Shown piece by piece: positions 54,027-63,863 of a stretch of 64,000 nucleotides of DNA (positions are counted from its first letter, which is position 1; each line of letters starts with the position of its first letter). The position numbers were made by a program, and so were the translations under genes. The stretch is from positions 60,804 to 124,803 of the forward strand of contig NZ_PITQ01000015.1 in the NCBI RefSeq assembly GCF_002834385.1, written 5' to 3'. Origin of the DNA: Rahnella sp. AA. GTDB taxonomy: Bacteria; Pseudomonadota; Gammaproteobacteria; Enterobacterales; Enterobacteriaceae. Below the pieces are notes generated by a model. It saw only the letters and a program-made list of their open reading frames with translations, made no database searches and had not been told where the DNA came from.

Positions 54027-56329
54027 TTGTTACGTCCTCTTTTTTTAGCGGGCAACGTCAGCGGCGAGAGCAAAAACGCCGTCAATATGCCGGAACTCAG
54101 CACAATGCCAAAGCTGCTGATCGCCTGCGTGGAGCTGAATACCAGCATACCGAACGTCAGTAACGTGGTCGCGACAGCCATAAAAATGGCAAACATCGAC
54201 GTGGTCGGCGTCCCGCGCGGATTGGTGAAAAACAGGGTGTAGTTGATGCCAATCCCCAGGACCAGAATCAGCGCCAGCAATGAAAACAGGTTGAGATGAT
54301 GACCGCTGTAACCGAGCGCGGCGATGCCCATTCCCAGCGAAAGCAGCGTCGGCACCAGACAAATCAGCCCGTGCGGCAGACGGAAACGCCAGAGATAAAT
54401 CGCGGCAATGACCGCCACCGCCAGCCCGAGCAGATAAGTGAGGTAAACGCGGTACTGAGAAAACAGCTCACTGAATTCAGACTTGCGGTCAATCCAGCCG
54501 GTTCCCGGGGAAGACACCGCCAGCGCCGCCACGGCAACGGTGTCGTGAACGCCACTGACCGGGATTAACGTCGCGCTGCGCCCGTCCGGCAAAGACAGCC
54601 ACAGTAAGCGCCAGCCCTGACTGACCACGCTGTTTAGCCAGAGCGGGACATCAACCGTTTGCGGGCTGAGATCCGGCGTGGCGACTGAAACCCCTGACTG
54701 CTGCAACTGCGCAATAATCTGCGGCGCACGCTGGCGGAGTAACGAGAGATCTTTTTGTTGCTGTAATTGCGACGGCAGGCTGAGCGCCCGGTAACCGGCA
54801 ATCACGCCATCCGTTTTCGCCTGTTCCAGTTTTGGCCGCAAAGCTTCAAGACGCTGAAGCGTCTGCTCCGCCGTATCGCCGTAAACGATCAGCCATTTCT
54901 GATCATTGGTTTGTCCGGTCAGCGCGGCAATCTGTTGTTCCTGCTGTTGTAAATCTGCCGGCAGCGTTTGTAAATCGGCAATATCGTCATTGATTTTAAG
55001 CTGATAAATTCCGCCCGCCGCCAGCATGAAAATCAAAACCGGCAGCCCGATACGAACCGGTTTACGGCTGCGCCATGCCAGCAGCCATTTCAAGATCAGC
55101 ACCAGACCGGGCGTCGGTCCGACCGGCAAATGCGCCGATAAATACGGATACCAGCACATGACGGTAATACAGGCCGCACTCAGCCCGGCGGCGGCAAAAA
55201 CCGCCAGCTGTTGCAGGCCGGGGAACGGCGCAATCAGCAACATCAGGTAGGCCGCGACCGTCGTTAGCAGCGCCGCAGACAACGCCGGGAACAGCTTTTT
55301 CAGGCTTTCGAGCGGCGTGCTGGTTTCACCGTGAACGCGGCGTTCAGTGAGGAAGTAGAGGGTGTAGTCGGCTGAAATCCCGACAATGCTGGCGCTCAGC
55401 ACCAGCGTCATCACGTGTATTTCACCAAAGACCCACAGGGTAAATACCGTGCCCGACAGCGCGCCAATACCGATTGAAAGCAGGCTGAGCAACAACGGCA
55501 GCACGGAGCGGAACATCAGTAAAATCAGCAGAAAGACGCCGATAACCGAGGCCGCACCAATGGTAGATAAATCATGCTCAGCCTGCTGGCTGGCATAATT
55601 GCTGTAAAAAATCGTGCCGCGCTCAAGCACTTTCGCGCCCGGCCAGCGCCCTTCAAAAGCGTGTCTGGCCGCATTCAGCTCAGCGACAGTGTGCTTCGCG
55701 CTGGTGATGTCATAGGACGACGCATTCAGCTCGCCGTGAAGTAAATACCAGCTGCGCCCTTGCGGATCGCGCGTCATCAGCCAGCCCTGATCGAGGCTCA
55801 TGCCACCGCTGCTTTGCTGCTGCGCCATTTGTGAGGCACGCACCAGCAACAAAGGATCGTTAGCCAGCTCTTTTCCGCTGACACCGGCAAAGGCAGAATA
55901 AACCTGCCCCATAATCCACTGGCTTTGCTGTTCAGCACCGGCGTTCAGGCGCTGACGGGTGGCGTCATCAAGCAAAGCATTACGATGCCGGAAAAAGAAC
56001 GCGCCCCATTCCTGCTGACGCGCCTCATCCATCGGCCCTTCCACCTGGCTCAGTGCAGGAAGCGATCGCAGCTGTTTCAGCCAGTCTTCAAGAGGTTTGG
56101 TTCCCGCGCCTTCCGGCGGGCTGACCAGCCACATTAACTGGCGATCAAGCCGCTGCGTAAAGCCGTCAGAAATCGCCTGAGGAAGACCGGCCGTCTGTTG
56201 CTGCGGCAAAAGCGCCAGCACGCTGCTGTTAATCTGGCTGCGCGGTAGTAACCAGACCAGCGCGGCGACGAGCAACACAATAATCAGCAGCCAGATTTGC
56301 GCCAGCCGGCGGTGAAGATCAGGATGCAA
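54023..56329 (-). CDS. apeM: MMPL/RND-type exporter ApeM
   Basis: 768 residues with two repeats of one plus about five membrane segments and a large periplasmic domain in each. MSVQ-free MMPL features: TLYFLTERRVHGETSTPLES, GIGINYTLFFTNPRG. It should move the lipid-linked aryl polyene out of the inner membrane. Overlaps apeL by 11 nt. Confidence 0.87.
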   Translation of the reverse strand: MHPDLHRRLAQIWLLIIVLLVAALVWLLPRSQINSSVLALLPQQQTAGLPQAISDGFTQRLDRQLMWLVSPPEGAGTKPLEDWLKQLRSLPALSQVEGPMDEARQQEWGAFFFRHRNALLDDATRQRLNAGAEQQSQWIMGQVYSAFAGVSGKELANDPLLLVRASQMAQQQSSGGMSLDQGWLMTRDPQGRSWYLLHGELNASSYDITSAKHTVAELNAARHAFEGRWPGAKVLERGTIFYSNYASQQAEHDLSTIGAASVIGVFLLILLMFRSVLPLLLSLLSIGIGALSGTVFTLWVFGEIHVMTLVLSASIVGISADYTLYFLTERRVHGETSTPLESLKKLFPALSAALLTTVAAYLMLLIAPFPGLQQLAVFAAAGLSAACITVMCWYPYLSAHLPVGPTPGLVLILKWLLAWRSRKPVRIGLPVLIFMLAAGGIYQLKINDDIADLQTLPADLQQQEQQIAALTGQTNDQKWLIVYGDTAEQTLQRLEALRPKLEQAKTDGVIAGYRALSLPSQLQQQKDLSLLRQRAPQIIAQLQQSGVSVATPDLSPQTVDVPLWLNSVVSQGWRLLWLSLPDGRSATLIPVSGVHDTVAVAALAVSSPGTGWIDRKSEFSELFSQYRVYLTYLLGLAVAVIAAIYLWRFRLPHGLICLVPTLLSLGMGIAALGYSGHHLNLFSLLALILVLGIGINYTLFFTNPRGTPTTSMFAIFMAVATTLLTFGMLVFSSTQAISSFGIVLSSGILTAFLLSPLTLPAKKRGRNK

Positions 56330-56924
56330 AATGGCGTTTCTCGGCGTCAGTCAGTTCAGCGGGCGTCGTTTTCTGGTTAAAGAAACGGATATGCGTCGCG
56401 TCGCCCTGCATATCATCGATATCAATCTTGTTCAGGAAGGTTTCCCCGTTGAGTGTAATGCGGCGGAAAAGGCGGTTCAGCGGCGAGACTTTTGGCACCA
56501 GCACCAGCGTCCAGGCGCCCTGCCCTTTATCTGCGAAATCCAGCGTGAAGTTTTCTTCCAGCACGCGGCGGTCTGCATGAAACAGCGCGCTCAGCAGGGA
56601 GTTGAACTGGAACATCTGCGGATTATTGCTGGCCGTAACCACCTGTGGCGGCTGGCCCGCCATGATTTGCACCATGCGGGTTTCCGTCAGAAGTAACGTC
56701 AGAGGGAACGGTTTTTCCTGCTGCCACCAAAGCCCCTGTTTTTGCGCAATCAGTAAATTTCCGCCGGAGTTCAGCGGCTGCGCCATCCCGCTGATGGTTC
56801 TCTGCTGGGCAAATTCAGCGCGCAACACCGGCACCTGGCTGAAGCGCTGCTGCAAGTCATCGAGCGTCACGGCCTGGGCAGCAACGCTGAACGCGGCGAG
56901 TAAAACAAACAGAAGTGATTTCAC
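56319..56924 (-). CDS. apeL: LolA-like periplasmic carrier ApeL
   Basis: 201 residues with a signal peptide (ending AAQA). LolA-type pattern: LQQRFSQVPVLRAEFAQQRT, GGNLLIAQKQGLWWQQEKP and a late RRITLNGETFLNKIDIDD. A periplasmic carrier for the hydrophobic product. Overlaps apeK by 4 nt. Confidence 0.83.
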   Translation of the reverse strand: MKSLLFVLLAAFSVAAQAVTLDDLQQRFSQVPVLRAEFAQQRTISGMAQPLNSGGNLLIAQKQGLWWQQEKPFPLTLLLTETRMVQIMAGQPPQVVTASNNPQMFQFNSLLSALFHADRRVLEENFTLDFADKGQGAWTLVLVPKVSPLNRLFRRITLNGETFLNKIDIDDMQGDATHIRFFNQKTTPAELTDAEKRHFAS

Positions 56925-57364
56925 AGGCTGACTCCGGTTTTATCGAAAAGAACCTGCGGCGAGACAAAACACATCTCTTTGGTTTCAGTATCCACGGCGA
57001 CCTGTAACGTGTAGCCCGTCGTTGTGCGTTTTCCGGTTTCAATATCATAGATCTGATAGCTGATACGCAGACGATTTTCGATTTCTTCAAGCTGCGCGTG
57101 AACGGCAATACGCTGTTCGAACAGAACGGGCGCAATGTATTTCACGCGCGTATCCACGATCGGCCACACATAACCGGAGGCTTGCATCTGACGATAGCCA
57201 TAATCGAACTGTTTCAGTAATTGTTCGCGCGCAACTTCGAGATAACGAAAATAATTGCCGTGCCAGACAACGCCCATGGCATCGGCATCATGAAAAGGGA
57301 CGGTGATTTCCACCACGGTGGAAAAGCGCGGGTCGTTAAAGCGCGGATCAAGTTTGGAAGTCAT
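56921..57364 (-). CDS. apeK: 4HBT-type thioesterase ApeK
   Basis: 147 residues from ATG 57364 (MTSKLDPRF), next to the apeJ TGA. YbgC/4HBT hot-dog with FHDADAMGVVWHGNYFRYLE (catalytic Asp). It may release or edit acyl-ACP intermediates. Confidence 0.87.
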   Translation of the reverse strand: MTSKLDPRFNDPRFSTVVEITVPFHDADAMGVVWHGNYFRYLEVAREQLLKQFDYGYRQMQASGYVWPIVDTRVKYIAPVLFEQRIAVHAQLEEIENRLRISYQIYDIETGKRTTTGYTLQVAVDTETKEMCFVSPQVLFDKTGVSL

Positions 57365-57365
57365 A

Positions 57366-59093
57366 TCAGTCAGGTTTCCTGTCAGAGGCGTCATCTGCGG
57401 GATGCTGCCAGAAATCATAAAAATTGAACCAGTCGTGAGGTGCCAGCAGGCTGTAATGTTCAAGGCGCGCAGCGTAGCGGTCGACGGTTTCCTGCAATGC
57501 AGGCAGACGATTTGCGCGGGGCAGAATCAGCGGATCGGCAAAAGATTCGCAGTAAATATGCAGACGCCGTTCCTGTCTGATGCCAAACATCAGCATCACC
57601 GGCGCTTTCAGGGCGGCGGCCAGAATAAAAGGTCCTTGCGGGAAAGCCGCGGGTTTACCGAGAAAATCACTCCAGATGACACGGGAATGCTCACCGCGCT
57701 GATGACGGCTGGCGGACGTTCTGTCGCCCATAATTGCCACCCATTCGCCGGCATCGAGTTTTTCCTGCAATAACATGGCGGTGTCCGGCCCCATCTGGCT
57801 CACCTGAATCAGATTCACCAGCGCCTGCGGGTTAATTTCCTTCATCACCTGATTAAACCGTTCGGCGTGTTCGGTGAAAACCAGCGCATTCACGGTGATC
57901 CGATGATTCAGCGCACCAATAGCACGACAGGATTCGATGTCGCCAAGATGGGAGGCGAGGATCAGCGTGCCGCGCCCGGAGGCAATATGCGCTTCACAGA
58001 CATCGGGGTTCACCAGCACCGCGTCATTCAGAGTTTTATCGCCCTGCCAGCTCGCCAGTTTGCTCAGCATCGATTCGCCAAACCGCATGAAATGCCGGAA
58101 TGTACTTAACGGGTACGGCAACGCAATATTGCGCTGCGCCGCTACGTCGCGGACGCGTTCAAGCCAGGCGTCCGACGCCTTGCGCTGTTTTCCGCCCGTC
58201 AGCCAGAAGTAGCCAATCACCGGATAAAGCAGTAGCCGGAAAGCGCGGTAGCCCAGCACGCGATAAATCTTCAGCATCAGACGAATGCCCCACAGCCCTT
58301 TACGTTCGCGCGTTACCGACCAGTGCGGATCGCTTTGCTGCGTTTGTCTCTGGCGCAGCAAAAAAGGAATGCGCGGCAACATGCCGAAGAACAGGCGGGT
58401 GTGCATCCACGAGATTTTAATGTTGTCTTTCACCGCATCAAAATGCGAAACGCCGTCTTGCGGGTATATGACGCGCGTCGGCAGGAAGCGGCTGCGCGTC
58501 CCCTGCCAGTAAAGCCGCACCATGATTTCGGTATCGAAATCCATGCGTAAACCCAGTGGCTGTTTGTCCATCAGCCTCAGGCAAGGCTGCAAAGGATAAA
58601 CGCGAAATCCGCACATACTGTCTTTGAGGGAAAACGACAGGGTTTCGACCCAGACCCAAAAATGCGTGACATAGCGGCCATAAAGACGCGATTTCGGCAC
58701 GCTTTCGTCATACACCGGCTGACCGGAGATCAGGCAATCCGGGTGTTTTTGCGCTTCCTCCAGCATGAGAGGAACGTCGGAAAGCTGGTGCTGACCGTCT
58801 GCGTCAACCTGCATAGCGTGGGTAAATCCTTTTTCAGCCGCCAGCCGTAAAGCGACCATGACGGCGGCACCTTTTCCCTGATTCTGCGACAGGCGCGTCA
58901 GATTCATCCACGGCGTTATCTGCGCCAGTCGCTTTAATTCATCCTCCGTTTCCGCCCCGCTGCCATCATCGACCACAATGCACGGCAACCCGAAGGACCG
59001 AAGTTTATCCAGCACACCGGCCATCATCGGCCCGTGGTTGTAACACGGAATAATCAGACAGGGTGAAAACAGCGCAGGGGACGTTACGGGCAT
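57366..59093 (-). CDS. apeJ: Glycosyltransferase-2 / acyltransferase fusion ApeJ
   Basis: 575 residues in two domains. Residues about 10-240 are a GT2 domain (LIIPCYNHGPMMAGVL, VVDDGSG, MQVDADGQHQ). Residues about 320-560 are an LpxL-like acyltransferase (HLGDIES, GEWVAIMGDRTSASRH, FPQGPFILAAALKAP). It likely joins the polyene to a glycolipid anchor. Overlaps apeI by 10 nt. Confidence 0.87.
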   Translation of the reverse strand: MPVTSPALFSPCLIIPCYNHGPMMAGVLDKLRSFGLPCIVVDDGSGAETEDELKRLAQITPWMNLTRLSQNQGKGAAVMVALRLAAEKGFTHAMQVDADGQHQLSDVPLMLEEAQKHPDCLISGQPVYDESVPKSRLYGRYVTHFWVWVETLSFSLKDSMCGFRVYPLQPCLRLMDKQPLGLRMDFDTEIMVRLYWQGTRSRFLPTRVIYPQDGVSHFDAVKDNIKISWMHTRLFFGMLPRIPFLLRQRQTQQSDPHWSVTRERKGLWGIRLMLKIYRVLGYRAFRLLLYPVIGYFWLTGGKQRKASDAWLERVRDVAAQRNIALPYPLSTFRHFMRFGESMLSKLASWQGDKTLNDAVLVNPDVCEAHIASGRGTLILASHLGDIESCRAIGALNHRITVNALVFTEHAERFNQVMKEINPQALVNLIQVSQMGPDTAMLLQEKLDAGEWVAIMGDRTSASRHQRGEHSRVIWSDFLGKPAAFPQGPFILAAALKAPVMLMFGIRQERRLHIYCESFADPLILPRANRLPALQETVDRYAARLEHYSLLAPHDWFNFYDFWQHPADDASDRKPD

Positions 59094-59428
59094 AATGTGA
59101 TTTTTCCACTGCTGGCAATTTTTTCGCCCAGGACGTAGCGGAAAACCAGCCGGTGTTTTTCTTTGAGCCAGTCAATGTGCAGGCTGACAGTTTCATCCGG
59201 CAAAAGTGGCTGCTGAAACTTCACCACTTCCATCCCCGAAAAAGCTTTATCCAGCAGCAAAATCTCGCCCGCATACTCCATCACCCAGTTCACTTGCGTG
59301 ACACCCGGAAGCAGCGGATACGTGGGAAAGTGCCCGCGAAACCAGAACAAATCCGCTGAGAGCCGTAATTCGAGGATCAGGCTGGTGTTGCTGCTTTTAT
59401 GCAGGCTCAGAACTTCAGGCTTCATCAT
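59084..59428 (-). CDS. apeI: Hot-dog dehydratase ApeI
   Basis: 114 residues, ACP dehydratase-like: LFWFRGHFPTYPLLPGVTQV (the HFP-PGV motif of FabZ/FabA) and LLLDKAFSGMEVVKFQQPL. Dehydrates 3-hydroxyacyl-ACP in polyene extension. Overlaps apeH by 4 nt. Confidence 0.87.
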   Translation of the reverse strand: MMKPEVLSLHKSSNTSLILELRLSADLFWFRGHFPTYPLLPGVTQVNWVMEYAGEILLLDKAFSGMEVVKFQQPLLPDETVSLHIDWLKEKHRLVFRYVLGEKIASSGKITLCP

Positions 59429-60774
59429 AAAAACATCTCCTGTAATTCAGCGGCTGCGCGTTTGCCTTGCTGATTGAGTGGGATCGCCGGAACAATACGC
59501 CAGTATCGCGGCAACGACACCGGAGATACCCATTCCCGCAAAGCATGGCGGATCTGCCCAAAGAGAACATTCCGGTTTTCAGCCTGCAACAGCGCATCGC
59601 CCGCCGGGTTCAGTACAATCACTGCTGCAACCGAAACCCTGCCCTGCTTTTCAATAGTCAGAACGCAGGCGTCAGCCAGAAGATCCAGCGCACACAAGCG
59701 TTGCTCAATTTCATCCAGCGAGATCCGCTGTTCAGCAATTTTAACGATCCGATCTTTACGGCCCAGAAGATCAAAATGACGTGAACCGTCAGATAAAAGT
59801 TTTATCTCATCGTTGAGAACAATGCCTTCCGGCTGAGGAATAATCGGAGAAATCACTGAAATGCTGCCATCGGGCTGAGGCCGCAAATTTACGTTGTCGA
59901 ACAACGCCCAGGCTTCGCCAGGCCGGGTTTGCTGGCGAAATGCGATAACACCACTTTCGGTGGTGCCATAAATCTCTGCTGGCAGGCAACCGCAGGTTTC
60001 TTTCACTGATTGCGCCGCATCGCTTTCCAGAGGGCCACCTGCGGAAAAAACTGCATGCAGCGTGACCGGTGTTAAAGTTGCGTCCAGACGTTTGAGAAAG
60101 GCCGGGCTGCTGACAAACGCCAGCGGAGATTTTACCGCAAGCAAATGCAGTTGCTCGTGATACTGGACGCTGCTGGCCGCAAACGGCAGGCCAAGCGACA
60201 GCGGCAACATGAGCGCAAAGCTCAGGCCGTACATGTGATGAGGCACGACCGTGGCGGCGAACCGGGAACCGGCCAGTTCTGCGCCCCACCGGGCACAGAG
60301 CCACTGACTTTCACGCTCAAGACAAGAGACCGGTTTGGTAATCTTCTGCGGTTTTCCCGTTGATCCGGACGTGAAGAGGACGAGCGATGCATTTTCCGGA
60401 AATGCAGGTAAAACAGAAAGCGGCTCAATGGCAACAAATGGAAAGCGGAGAACAGGACAATTGAGCTGCAATGGCAGGTCGGTAATCAGCGCATCGAATG
60501 CATCGCATTGCTCAGAGAGCAGTGCCTGACGAAAATGACCGGGCAGAACAGGCGTTTTTCCGCTGTAAAGAACGGCAAGTAAAGCTACAGCGAACGAATA
60601 GTTATCTTCCAGACACAGCGCCCAGCGCGAACAGGGAGTCGCACTGACCCTGGCAAGCAGCGTCGCGACATCACGACGTAAGTCGCGCTGCCTGTGCTCA
60701 CGGGTTTCACTCCAGGCAACCAGATGATCATCTGCTCTTTCCGTGCCCAGCCATTGGCACATTGGCAGCGTCAC
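59425..60774 (-). CDS. apeH: AMP-dependent aryl-ACP ligase ApeH
   Basis: 449 residues, ANL adenylating family. Motif LVLFTSGSTGKPQKITKP, GTTESGVIAFRQ and RKDRIVKIAEQRISLDEIE. It should activate the aryl starter (4-hydroxybenzoate type) and load it onto a carrier protein. Overlaps apeG by 4 nt. Confidence 0.87.
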   Translation of the reverse strand: MTLPMCQWLGTERADDHLVAWSETREHRQRDLRRDVATLLARVSATPCSRWALCLEDNYSFAVALLAVLYSGKTPVLPGHFRQALLSEQCDAFDALITDLPLQLNCPVLRFPFVAIEPLSVLPAFPENASLVLFTSGSTGKPQKITKPVSCLERESQWLCARWGAELAGSRFAATVVPHHMYGLSFALMLPLSLGLPFAASSVQYHEQLHLLAVKSPLAFVSSPAFLKRLDATLTPVTLHAVFSAGGPLESDAAQSVKETCGCLPAEIYGTTESGVIAFRQQTRPGEAWALFDNVNLRPQPDGSISVISPIIPQPEGIVLNDEIKLLSDGSRHFDLLGRKDRIVKIAEQRISLDEIEQRLCALDLLADACVLTIEKQGRVSVAAVIVLNPAGDALLQAENRNVLFGQIRHALREWVSPVSLPRYWRIVPAIPLNQQGKRAAAELQEMFL

Positions 60775-61361
60775 GGCTTGCGCAGACGCTTTCTGATTAT
60801 CCAGTCAATACCCATTAATAAACCAATCAGCAGATAACTGATCCCGCCGTTGTAAAGCGCCCACAAAGACACATCGCCTTTCAGGCAGGTATATAAAGCA
60901 AAAGATCCATTACAAACAAAAAACAGGCACCAGACTTGTGTTACGCGTCGCGTATAGACAACCCCTTCGGGCGGTAAGTCGGGCTCGCTCAGCCGGGCAA
61001 GGCGCTCTACCAGTGATTGACGGGCGAACAATGAACTAAAAAACAGGCCCAGAAGCAGGACATTCACCGCCACCGGGTAATACAACAACATCGACGTTTC
61101 GCGCAGTACAACGCTGGTGATGACCAGCACAATGCCAGAGACGGCTATCGCTTTGCCGAAAAAAGTGAGCTGATTTAATTTTCCGCGAAAGGTGAGCAAC
61201 CGCAGAATAAACGCAATAATCAGAAAGGGAGCAAGAATACTCATTCCCCAATTTTTTAAGCCACACCAGACTGCTACCGGATAAGCAATAATCGCCACGG
61301 GCATTGCCCAGCGAGCGAACGCTGCGACAAGCTGAAGGGAAAAGCGCCGGATTTCAGACAC
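60771..61361 (-). CDS. apeG: ApeG, COG4648-type membrane protein
   Basis: 196 residues with about five or six membrane segments (PVAIIAYPVAVWCGL, ALYNGGISYLLIGLLMGIDW) and a conserved VTQVWCLFFVCNGSFALY. Inner-membrane protein of unknown role found in aryl polyene clusters. 5 nt after apeF. Confidence 0.82.
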   Translation of the reverse strand: MSEIRRFSLQLVAAFARWAMPVAIIAYPVAVWCGLKNWGMSILAPFLIIAFILRLLTFRGKLNQLTFFGKAIAVSGIVLVITSVVLRETSMLLYYPVAVNVLLLGLFFSSLFARQSLVERLARLSEPDLPPEGVVYTRRVTQVWCLFFVCNGSFALYTCLKGDVSLWALYNGGISYLLIGLLMGIDWIIRKRLRKP

Positions 61362-61366
61362 AGCAA

Positions 61367-61621
61367 TTATTGCGCTGGCGTGTTGAGTAATTCATCGATG
61401 GCATCAACAACATCCTGAACGGTTCGTACTGATTTGAACATTTCAGGTTTAATTTTTCTGCCCGTCGATTTCTGCAGATGAACAACCAAATCCACAGCAT
61501 CAATACTGTCTAATTCCAAATCTTCGTAAAGTTTGGCATCGGGGCTGATATCACTTTCATCAATTTCAAATAGCTTGATTAATAACTCGCTAATCTGCTG
61601 ATAAATTTCTTGCTTCTGCAT
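61367..61621 (-). CDS. apeF: Acyl carrier protein ApeF
   Basis: 84 residues from ATG 61621 (MQKQEIYQQI), 10 nt after the apeE stop; a longer frame would overlap apeE. Phosphopantetheine Ser in LELDSIDAVDLV. Second of two carriers. Confidence 0.9.
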   Translation of the reverse strand: MQKQEIYQQISELLIKLFEIDESDISPDAKLYEDLELDSIDAVDLVVHLQKSTGRKIKPEMFKSVRTVQDVVDAIDELLNTPAQ

Positions 61622-61631
61622 AGGAATCTCT

Positions 61632-61889
61632 TTAACCACGCTGAACTGATATAAACTGGCTAAGGCTTTCAACGGAATAAAAATGCTCACGCATTTCCTG
61701 ACTTTCAGCCGAAAGGATCACGCCGTATTGCTTTTTCAATGCCAGGCCTAATTCGAGGGCATCAATAGAATCCAGCCCTAACCCGTCTCCAAAAAGAGGC
61801 GCTTGCGTATCTATCTCTTCTGGCGTCATTCCCTCCAGATTGAGCGTCGCGATGATAAGTTCTTTAATGTCGTTACTTAATGAATCCAT
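61632..61889 (-). CDS. apeE: Acyl carrier protein ApeE
   Basis: 85 residues. Phosphopantetheine Ser in GLGLDSIDALELG. Starts 3 nt after apeD. One carrier probably holds the aryl starter and the other the growing polyene. Confidence 0.9.
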   Translation of the reverse strand: MDSLSNDIKELIIATLNLEGMTPEEIDTQAPLFGDGLGLDSIDALELGLALKKQYGVILSAESQEMREHFYSVESLSQFISVQRG

Positions 61890-61892
61890 GAC

Positions 61893-62687
61893 TTATTTCT
61901 CGTTATTTTGAGTATTGCCGTGCATCAGTTCAGAGCGCAAATGCTGTGTCAGACGCCTTGCTGCCAGCGCAGGCGAAAGATCCTGTTCATCAAAAAAACT
62001 CTCAGCCTTTACCTTATCGGCAACAGTGATGACAAACTGAGGTTTTACTCGCGGAATTTCGTACCATTTTCCCTGCTTGGTCAGCATCGGTGGCTGGCAG
62101 GAAATATGAACAATCCGCACATCACAACCGGCTCGCAGCGCGATATTGGCAGCACCACGCTGTAGCGTTATCGGTTTCTCAGGTAAAGAACGCGTCCCTT
62201 CAGGGAAGATCAGCAACGTTCCACCCGCCTTGAGGCGCGCCTCACAAGCCTGAAGCAACGCATCAGCCCCTGAGTTCACCAGATATCCGGCGGCTTTGAT
62301 GACGCCGGCTAAAAATGGATTCTTCAACAACGCCTGTTTGACAATGCAATCACAGCGCGGCATCCGCGAAGCCAGAATGACATAATCAAGAAGGCTGGGA
62401 TGGTTCGCAACAATCAGGCATCCGGTGTCCTCCTGAAACTTTTCGTCACCAACAAACCGGTAATCCATCACACCAAAAAGCCGTAATCCTCCGAGGAAAA
62501 GTCGAAAGCTATTACGAATGCTGTTCAGTGTCATCCGATGCAATTTTTCCGGCTGACGTATGATTAACCGCAACAGAGTAAACCAGATCAAAGAAAGCAG
62601 CAGTCCGCCAATTCCGAAAAATGCGAAAAAAATGCCTGTAACAGACCATCGCCATATCCGGTTCGGCAAAGAGGAAACGTCTTCCAT
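61893..62687 (-). CDS. apeD: 1-acyl-glycerol-phosphate acyltransferase-like ApeD
   Basis: 264 residues from ATG 62687, 17 nt after the apeC stop and behind GAGGAG, though the 13-nt spacing is long. PlsC motifs NHPSLLDYV (HX4D), FPEGTRS and a membrane N-terminus (IFFAFFGIGGLLLSLIWFTL). Attaches acyl chains to the lipid anchor. Confidence 0.82.
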   Translation of the reverse strand: MEDVSSLPNRIWRWSVTGIFFAFFGIGGLLLSLIWFTLLRLIIRQPEKLHRMTLNSIRNSFRLFLGGLRLFGVMDYRFVGDEKFQEDTGCLIVANHPSLLDYVILASRMPRCDCIVKQALLKNPFLAGVIKAAGYLVNSGADALLQACEARLKAGGTLLIFPEGTRSLPEKPITLQRGAANIALRAGCDVRIVHISCQPPMLTKQGKWYEIPRVKPQFVITVADKVKAESFFDEQDLSPALAARRLTQHLRSELMHGNTQNNEK

Positions 62688-62704
62688 TAAGGCAGATTCG
62701 CTCC

Positions 62705-63430
62705 TCACAATGCACGCGCCCATTGCCAATGATGGCGACTATCAGCACTGACAATAAATGAAGGCGATGAGGACAGATAACCTCGCAGGAATTGCAAACC
62801 CTGCGGAAGAGCAAGAGAATCGATTTCATCGCTTTTTGCAATGCGCTGGCACTGCAAAGTATCGCCAGCCGCCAATATTATTGCCATCGCGTAAGGCAGA
62901 AACTCGGAATTTACCGATTCAGCATACAGGGAAGGAATTTCGCCATCAAAATCGACCAGCATGATGCGCGAAGCACCGCCTGCCAGCATAGATTGCGCTT
63001 CCAGCAGACCTTGCTGAAAGCTGTCCGTACCGGCAGCCAGTGAGGTTACCGGAAGTGGATTTTTACTGATAATAGTTAACCAGCCAGCGGCGGTATTATG
63101 GACGGACATCGAAAATTCGGTGGGAGAAATAGCGTCGTCTTCTGCAAGCGCATGTAAAATGCGCCCCGTTCTCTCAAGTTCACCGTGGCGGCTGGTAAAA
63201 ATAGCGGCATCAACCTGATGTTTCGAAAGCAAGGACAGACCGGCATCGACGGCAAAACGACTTCCGATACTCATACGACGCGCAGCCATCATTGGGATCT
63301 GCTCGCTCTTTGGAGTCTCGCCTGAAAATGCATCCACACCGGAACATTGCGTCCATTGGATCCAATCGGCACAATTATTGATACCAGGAGCAACTGCCTG
63401 CCAGTCAAGTATATCCAGTGAGAATTTCAT
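62705..63430 (-). CDS. apeC: Chain-length-factor-like ketosynthase ApeC
   Basis: 241 residues, ketosynthase-like N-domain only. It has SMSVHNTAAGWLTI where a ketosynthase has its Cys, so it is non-catalytic and pairs with ApeO to set polyene length. First gene of the operon as seen here. Upstream apeA and apeB-type genes are absent. Confidence 0.82.
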   Translation of the reverse strand: MKFSLDILDWQAVAPGINNCADWIQWTQCSGVDAFSGETPKSEQIPMMAARRMSIGSRFAVDAGLSLLSKHQVDAAIFTSRHGELERTGRILHALAEDDAISPTEFSMSVHNTAAGWLTIISKNPLPVTSLAAGTDSFQQGLLEAQSMLAGGASRIMLVDFDGEIPSLYAESVNSEFLPYAMAIILAAGDTLQCQRIAKSDEIDSLALPQGLQFLRGYLSSSPSFIVSADSRHHWQWARAL

Positions 63431-63830
63431 AATGATTAATCTTCGCGAATCTTCCGAATTAAGACTTTATGATATTTTATTAAAAGTTGCATCAGTAATC
63501 TGACAGGCTATTGCGCTGAACGGTGTGTTTTAGTTATTTTTACAACGCGTTAGATATTACCGACCAGAATACATATCTGATAAATCTTAATTTTATAGTG
63601 AGAAATAGCAGCTGAGGTTTTATGAAATTAAAGTCAGAAAAATTATAATGGGTTAAATTGGGGAGAAATTACCATTCTCATAAAATAAGAACAGTGATTA
63701 GATAGATTAATCTTCAACAGAAAGTTAATCGATTGATTTAAAATATCACACAGAGGTTTTAGCTCGATAAAAAAGCTGTAAATCAGAAATTCAGTGCGTT
63801 TAACGCCTGATTTTTTACAGATTTTAAAAT
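63431..63830 (-). promoter_or_regulatory. AT-rich leader of the aryl polyene operon
   Basis: The 443-bp gap 63431-63873 is clearly more AT-rich than the flanking genes and holds no gene I trust. It must contain the operon promoter. Runs such as AAATTATAATGGGTTAAATT and TTTTATAGTGAG give many -10-like hexamers, so I do not assign one. The composition suggests silencing by H-NS-type proteins (inference). Confidence 0.45.
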
Positions 63831-63863
63831 GCAAAAAACCCTGAATCTTTCGATTCAGGGTCT
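63831..63863 (-). terminator. Terminator after the distal tRNA-Asp
   Basis: Minus strand ACCCTGAATC-GAAA-GATTCAGGGT followed by TTTTTTGC; stem arms at 63838-63847 and 63852-63861, 12 nt past the tRNA. Confidence 0.88.

Noticed and set aside
63643..63834. 63-residue minus-strand reading frame in the AT-rich leader before the aryl polyene operon
   Set aside because: Composition is that of AT-rich noncoding DNA, no ribosome site, no recognisable family, and its start overlaps the tRNA terminator.
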